From Planctomycetota bacterium (GTDB lineage Bacteria > Planctomycetota > Planctomycetia > Gemmatales > Gemmataceae): 45,886 nt of DNA. The translations under genes and the position numbers were made by a program. The notes under the pieces were generated by a model. That model saw only the letters and a program-made list of their open reading frames with translations. It was not told the origin of the DNA and made no database searches. The DNA lies in assembly GCA_021413735.1 (NCBI GenBank), contig JAIOPV010000203.1, forward strand, positions 1-45,886, written 5' to 3'. This document shows positions 41,146 to 45,886 of the stretch, in pieces (position 1 is the stretch's first letter; each line of letters begins with the position of its first letter).

Positions 41146-42789
41146 ATGAGCGAGCCTGTCAGCAGCGGTGCCACCCTGGAACCGGCGGCACCAACGTCTC
41201 AATTTCATCCGCAGTCTTCCCCCCGGTGCGGGAGTCTCGGAGCCGCCTTGGGGTTTGTCGTAGGAAGCATCCCGACCCTCGTGGTCGTGGCTGTTGCTGC
41301 CACCGTAGGATGGTGGGGGCACCACTCGGGCTGGAAGTTGCCGAAGTTCTCGGAGTTGAACGGTCACGTTAAGGAACGAGACGACTGGTGCGGCGAGCAC
41401 AACGTTCCGCTCTCCGCCTGCGTGGAGTGCAACCCCGCCCTGATGCCAAGGCCCGAGTTTCGTGAGTGGTGCAAGCTCCACGGCGTTGCTGAATGCGTGC
41501 TCTGCAATCCCGAACTCGCCCAACTGCCGGCAACGCCCGTCGTCACACCCGCCAACCTTGAGCGAGCCAAGCGGGCACTCGATTTCACAGACCGGTCCGC
41601 CAACAACGCCATCTGCCGTAGTCACCACCGACGCATTCAGTTCACCACGGCACGCGATGCCGACAAGGCCGGTGTCGCTGTTGAGCCGGTGTGGACGGCT
41701 CCCGCCGTGGAGTTCGTCTCGGCCCCCGGCGAGATCGGCTACGACCAGTCGCGTGTCGCACACCTCTCGGCTCGCACGTCCGGCACCGTGCGGGTGGTCA
41801 TCAAGCATCTCGGGCAAGAGGTCAAGGCCGGAGAGTTACTGGCGTTGGTCGATGCCGCCGAGGTCGGGAAGGCGAAGGCCGAGTTACTCCAGGCGTTCGC
41901 CGGGCTACAGTTGAAGGCCGAGACGCTCGCCAGCATCAAGCAGTCTGGCGGTGCCGTGTCGGGTGCCCGTCTTCGTGAGGTTGAGGCGGCGTTCGTCGAA
42001 GGTGAGATCAGGCTGTCTGCGGGCTGTCAAGCGCTCACCAATCTCGGATTGCCCCTCGACGAAGCGGAACTGCGAACGCTGACCGCCGACCAACTCAAGG
42101 CCAAGTTGCACTTCCTCGGCATCCCCGCCGACGTCACGAAGTCATTCGACGCGAAGACGGCAACCACGAACCTGTTGCCGGTGGTCACACCGATGGACGG
42201 GTTGATCGTGTCGCGGGAGTTGGCTGCCGGAGAGGTCGTGGACACCACACGCATCCTCTTCGAGGTCGTGGACACTCGGTCTCTGTGGCTCACCTTCGAT
42301 CTCAAGGGCGAAGACGCGAGCCGCGTCAACATCGGTCACCCGGTGAGGTTCAAGCCCGACAATGGTCGTGCGGAACTGGCCGGCAAGATCGCATGGCGAA
42401 GCAGTCAGGCCGATCCCAAAACCCGCACGGTCAAGGTTCGTGCCGACCTTGCCGACCCTGAGCGGAAGCAGGTGGCGAACACCTTCGGGGCGGGGCGTGT
42501 GATCCTGAGAGAAGAGCCCGAAGTCGTGTCGGTTCCGAACGACGCGGTCCACTGGGAGGGGTGCTGTCACGTCGTGTTCGTTCGCGCCAAGGACTATCTG
42601 AAGTCGGGATCGCCGAAGGTCTTCCACGTCCGCAAGGTGAGGCTCGGCGCGAAGGACGCCAAGAACACGGAGATCATCGCCGGTGTGTTGCCGGGGGAAC
42701 TCGTTGTGACCAAGGGGAGTGGCCTGCTCCTCACCGAGTTGCTCCGAGCCGACCTCGGTGAAGGTTGTGCCTGTTGCCATCCCAAGTAA
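41146..42789 (+). CDS. RND efflux adaptor with N-terminal Cys/His metal module
   Basis: A 547-residue periplasmic adaptor (HlyD/CzcB type). After an N-terminal anchor (residues 31-56) comes a double module: WCGEHNVPLSACVECNP (81-97) and WCKLHGVAECVLCNP (108-122), each of form WCx2H..CxxCNP, a likely metal-binding knuckle. Barrel-sandwich and hairpin parts follow (VAHLSARTSGTVRVVIKHLGQEVKAGELLALV, GKAKAELLQAFAGLQLKAETLASI), then the beta-barrel and membrane-proximal domains. The C-terminus is GEGCACCHPK with three Cys and a His. ATG 41146 has an aggag site. It lies 18 bases before the CzcA-like gene. Confidence 0.9.
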   Translation: MSEPVSSGATLEPAAPTSQFHPQSSPRCGSLGAALGFVVGSIPTLVVVAVAATVGWWGHHSGWKLPKFSELNGHVKERDDWCGEHNVPLSACVECNPALMPRPEFREWCKLHGVAECVLCNPELAQLPATPVVTPANLERAKRALDFTDRSANNAICRSHHRRIQFTTARDADKAGVAVEPVWTAPAVEFVSAPGEIGYDQSRVAHLSARTSGTVRVVIKHLGQEVKAGELLALVDAAEVGKAKAELLQAFAGLQLKAETLASIKQSGGAVSGARLREVEAAFVEGEIRLSAGCQALTNLGLPLDEAELRTLTADQLKAKLHFLGIPADVTKSFDAKTATTNLLPVVTPMDGLIVSRELAAGEVVDTTRILFEVVDTRSLWLTFDLKGEDASRVNIGHPVRFKPDNGRAELAGKIAWRSSQADPKTRTVKVRADLADPERKQVANTFGAGRVILREEPEVVSVPNDAVHWEGCCHVVFVRAKDYLKSGSPKVFHVRKVRLGAKDAKNTEIIAGVLPGELVVTKGSGLLLTELLRADLGEGCACCHPK

Positions 42790-42807
42790 TCCCGAGAGGG
42801 CAACGGC

Positions 42808-45800
42808 ATGCTGAACGCGATCATCGACTTCTCGTTGCGATACCGCTGGCTGGTCCTCCTCGGGGCTCTGGCCCTGGCAGCGGCCGGTGCCGTGTCTCTG
42901 CGACTTCTTGACATCGACGCCTTCCCGGACACCACGCCGGTGCAGGTGCAGATCAACACGGTCGCACCTTCGCTCGGCCCGGAAGAGGTCGAGCAACAAA
43001 TCACCTACCCAGTCGAGCAGGCTCTGAGTGGCCTGCCGAAGATTGCACAGATGCGTTCAATCTCGAAGTTCGGCTTCTCCCAGGTCGTGGTGATCTTCGA
43101 GGACGGCACAGACATCTACTTCGCACGTCAACTTGTCACTGAACGACTGTCGTCGGTGCAAATCCCACAAGGGATGGACCGACCCAAGATGGGACCAGTT
43201 TCGACTGGCCTGGGTGAGGTGTTCCACTACGTCGTGACCGGCAAGGGCGACGATGTCACGCAACTTCGGACCGTTCACGACTGGATTGTTCGACCCCAGA
43301 TGCGGCGAGTGAAGGGCGTGGCGGAGGTCAACTCGTGGGGCGGGTTCGAGCGGCAGTATCAAGTGCGAATCGACCCAGCAAAAGTCGCCAAGTATGGGCT
43401 GACGTTCGACATCGTCACCGCCGCGATTCGTGAGAACAACCAGAACGTCGGCGGCGGGGTGATCGACCGGGGGAGCGGCACACTTCTCGTCCACGGGGTT
43501 GGGCGGACAACGACGCTGGCGGAAATCGGGAGCATCCAGATTGCGGTGTCGGACGGGGTGCCGGTCCTCCTCCGCGATGTGGCCGAGGTGCGAATCGGTC
43601 ACGAGGTGCGACGCGGCGCGGTGACCGCCGACGGGAAGGGTGAGGTCGTTCTCGGTCTGGGGTTCATGACGATGGGAGAGAACTCCCACGAGGTGACCTG
43701 GGGGCTAAAGAACCGGTTGGACGAGGTGAAGGCCACATTGCCGTCGGGTGTGAAGGTGCAACCGGTGTACGACCGCACGGAACTGGTGGACTACGTCATC
43801 GACACGGTGCGGGCCAACCTGTTCGAGGGCGGGTTGTTCGTCGTGTGCGTGCTGTTCCTGTTCCTTGGGAATCTTCGGGCGGCGTTCATCGTTGCCCTGG
43901 CGATCCCGTTGTCGATGCTGTTCGCGTTCAGTGGCATGCTTCGTTTCGGAATTGCGGCGAGTCTACTGAGCCTCGGAGCCATCGACTTCGGCATGGTCGT
44001 GGACTCATCGGTCGTCATGGTCGAGAACTGCGTCCGCCACCTCACTCACAACCCAAAAGGGAAAAGCCACCGTGAGGTGATTCGCGACGCTGCCGTCGAG
44101 GTCCGCAAGCCAACCTTGTTCGGCGAACTCATCATCCTGATCGTCTACCTGCCGATCCTCACGCTCGAAGGGATCGAGGGGAAACTGTTTCGACCGATGG
44201 CCCTCACCGTCATCTTCGCGCTGGCCGGGTCGATGGTGCTGTCGATGACACTGATGCCGGCGCTGGCGAGCCTTGTGCTGCCCAGGAGGATTTCGGAACG
44301 TGAGCCGTTCCTGCTGCGAATCATCAAGGCCGTGTACGTCCCGATCTTGAAGCAGACGATGCAGTACAAGTCAGCAGTGTTGATCTTCGGGGCCACTGTG
44401 TTGTTTATCGCGTTCGGATTGGTTGCACCCCGGCTCGGCTCGGAGTTCGTCCCACGGTTGTCGGAGGGTGCGATCACGCTTGGGACCGTGCGGTTGGCCG
44501 GAACGAGCCTGGAGGAATCGGTACAAACCAACACGCAAGTTGAGAAAGCCTTGCTTGCAGCTTTCCCCGACGAAATCGCGCACGTCTGGAGTCGGGCAGG
44601 AACTGCCGAGGTCGCCACCGACCCGATGGGCGTGGAACTGACCGACATCTTTATCAGCTTGAAGCCACGAAAAGGGTGGACGAAGGCCACGACGCAGGCC
44701 GAACTCACCACCCGCGTCGAGCAGGAATTACGGACGATTCAGGGGCTGAAGTTCGCCTTCTCACAACCCATCGAGATGCGGATTAACGAGATGCTTGCCG
44801 GCACTCGCTCCGATCTCGCGGTGAAACTCTTCGGTGACGAACTGAACGTGCTGAAGGCAAAGGCCGAAGAGATCCGAAAGGTCATGAAAGACATCCCCGG
44901 CGCGGCGGACCTCGCCGTCGAACAGGTGATCGGTCAACCGGTCCTTGAAGTGAAGGTAAAGCAGGATCAACTCGCCCGGTACGGCATCCCCGCTCGTTCC
45001 GTCATGGAACTGATCGAGAGTATCGGGTCCAAGCCGATGGGGGAGGTTGTGGACGGTCAGTTCCGGTTCCCACTCATCGTCCGCTTGCCGGATGAGTGGC
45101 GGTCAAGTCCCGAGGCGGTCGGGGCGATCCAACTTCCGACAGCGAACGGTGAACGGGTGCCGCTGTCGCGGGTGGCAGACATACGTACCATCGAAGGCCC
45201 GTCCACGATCACCCGCGAGTGGGGTCAGCGACGGATCGTCATCACCTGCAATGTGCGGGGTCGTGACCTGGGCACGTTCGTTGCTGAAGTACAGCGAAAG
45301 GTGAAGGCCGAAGTGGCCATGCCCCCTGGACGCTACCACGTCGTTTACGGAGGGCAGTTCGAGCAACTCGAACGCGCGCAGACACGCCTGATGATTGTCG
45401 TTCCTGTCGCCCTGCTGCTGATCTTCCTGCTCCTCTACGCGACCTACGGCACGGTGATCGACACGCTCCGCGTGTTCTCGGGCGTGCCGTTCGCGTGGGT
45501 CGGTGGCATCTTCGCACTGTGGCTGCGAGACATGCCGTTTTCGATCTCGGCGGGCATCGGGTTCATAGCCCTCTCGGGGGTGGCTGTGCTGGACGACATG
45601 ATTCTTGTCAGCTACGTCCGTGAGCTTCAGAAACGGGGCCGAACGCTGGAACAGGCAGTCGAAGAAGCCGCAATCACCCGGTTGCGGCCCGTGTTGATGA
45701 CGACCTTGGTAGCGTGCTTGGGGTTCGTTCCGATGGCGTTCTCGACAGGCATGGGGGCTGAAGTCCAGCGGCCCCTGGCCACGGTGGTGATCGGCGGCGT

Positions 45801-45886
45801 GGTCTCGGCGATGGTCATGTCGCTCTTGGTGCTGCGAGTGTTGTTCGTTGTGTTTCGATTTCCAACGCGGCGGACACCCGAAACGG
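42808..45886 (+). CDS. CzcA/CusA-family RND metal efflux pump (3' end cut by window)
   Basis: An open frame of 1,026 codons from ATG 42808 (gagaggg upstream) with no stop before the window ends; a family member of about 1,040 residues would end just beyond. It begins MLNAIIDFSLRYRWLVLLGAL and has IDAFPDTTPVQVQINTVAPSLGPEEVEQQITYP, the heavy-metal pump start. Helix 4 is GAIDFGMVVDSSVVMVENCVRHL, with the two Asp of the CzcA proton relay, unlike the other pump at 23926. Helix 10 has SGVAVLDDMILVSYVREL, where Asp replaces the more usual Asn-Gly. It is the second complete efflux system together with the adaptor upstream; the outer-membrane component may follow outside. Confidence 0.93.
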   Translation, partial: MLNAIIDFSLRYRWLVLLGALALAAAGAVSLRLLDIDAFPDTTPVQVQINTVAPSLGPEEVEQQITYPVEQALSGLPKIAQMRSISKFGFSQVVVIFEDGTDIYFARQLVTERLSSVQIPQGMDRPKMGPVSTGLGEVFHYVVTGKGDDVTQLRTVHDWIVRPQMRRVKGVAEVNSWGGFERQYQVRIDPAKVAKYGLTFDIVTAAIRENNQNVGGGVIDRGSGTLLVHGVGRTTTLAEIGSIQIAVSDGVPVLLRDVAEVRIGHEVRRGAVTADGKGEVVLGLGFMTMGENSHEVTWGLKNRLDEVKATLPSGVKVQPVYDRTELVDYVIDTVRANLFEGGLFVVCVLFLFLGNLRAAFIVALAIPLSMLFAFSGMLRFGIAASLLSLGAIDFGMVVDSSVVMVENCVRHLTHNPKGKSHREVIRDAAVEVRKPTLFGELIILIVYLPILTLEGIEGKLFRPMALTVIFALAGSMVLSMTLMPALASLVLPRRISEREPFLLRIIKAVYVPILKQTMQYKSAVLIFGATVLFIAFGLVAPRLGSEFVPRLSEGAITLGTVRLAGTSLEESVQTNTQVEKALLAAFPDEIAHVWSRAGTAEVATDPMGVELTDIFISLKPRKGWTKATTQAELTTRVEQELRTIQGLKFAFSQPIEMRINEMLAGTRSDLAVKLFGDELNVLKAKAEEIRKVMKDIPGAADLAVEQVIGQPVLEVKVKQDQLARYGIPARSVMELIESIGSKPMGEVVDGQFRFPLIVRLPDEWRSSPEAVGAIQLPTANGERVPLSRVADIRTIEGPSTITREWGQRRIVITCNVRGRDLGTFVAEVQRKVKAEVAMPPGRYHVVYGGQFEQLERAQTRLMIVVPVALLLIFLLLYATYGTVIDTLRVFSGVPFAWVGGIFALWLRDMPFSISAGIGFIALSGVAVLDDMILVSYVRELQKRGRTLEQAVEEAAITRLRPVLMTTLVACLGFVPMAFSTGMGAEVQRPLATVVIGGVVSAMVMSLLVLRVLFVVFRFPTRRTPET

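Overview
The window looks like a chromosomal segment of a planctomycete close to Gemmata (Gemmataceae). The signs are high GC, a TIGR02999-type ECF sigma factor followed by a Ser/Thr kinase with WD40 and leucine-rich repeats, a DUF1501 fragment, secreted EF-hand and HEAT-repeat proteins, and many small secreted proteins with no known function. The genus is an inference; there is no rRNA here to confirm it.

Left end (1-6300): an eroded accessory region. It holds an IS110-type transposase remnant, a VIT1/CCC1-type metal transporter followed by an MFS transporter, a MarR regulator, and a broken 4Fe-4S/SCP2 oxidoreductase whose upstream region repeats the putative MarR operator. A decayed tyrosine recombinase then sits beside an intact tRNA-Arg(CCG). 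This looks like one end of an old integrated element.

6500-10100: a three-gene operon of a TIGR04255-family protein, an unknown protein and a ComEC-like metallo-beta-lactamase, with a near-perfect palindrome upstream. It is followed by a tiny cysteine-rich ORF on the other strand, a small hypothetical gene and an alcohol dehydrogenase remnant.

10100-17540: an ECF sigma factor, a giant kinase/WD40/LRR protein split by two compensating frameshifts, a secreted protein of unknown function and a DUF1501 fragment.

17560-33670: metal homeostasis. On the minus strand are a P1B-type ATPase, an MFS-like/spermidine synthase fusion, and a long RND efflux operon. In transcription order the operon holds a Cys-rich secreted protein, a TolC lipoprotein, a second Cys-rich protein, a CusB-like adaptor, a CusA-like pump, a small secreted protein, a short TolC-like protein and a His-rich secreted protein. 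A CDF exporter and a Csp-type copper-storage protein are divergent.

33700-40330: a carbonic anhydrase-SulP fusion, a response regulator, and HEAT-repeat and EF-hand secreted proteins flanked by two more Cys-rich secreted proteins. 40500-45886: a fifth Cys-rich protein leads a second RND operon (adaptor with a Cys/His module, then a CzcA-like pump cut by the window end). The five Cys-rich proteins share length and cysteine layout and recur beside the efflux genes. They are the best candidate for an undescribed metal-handling component.
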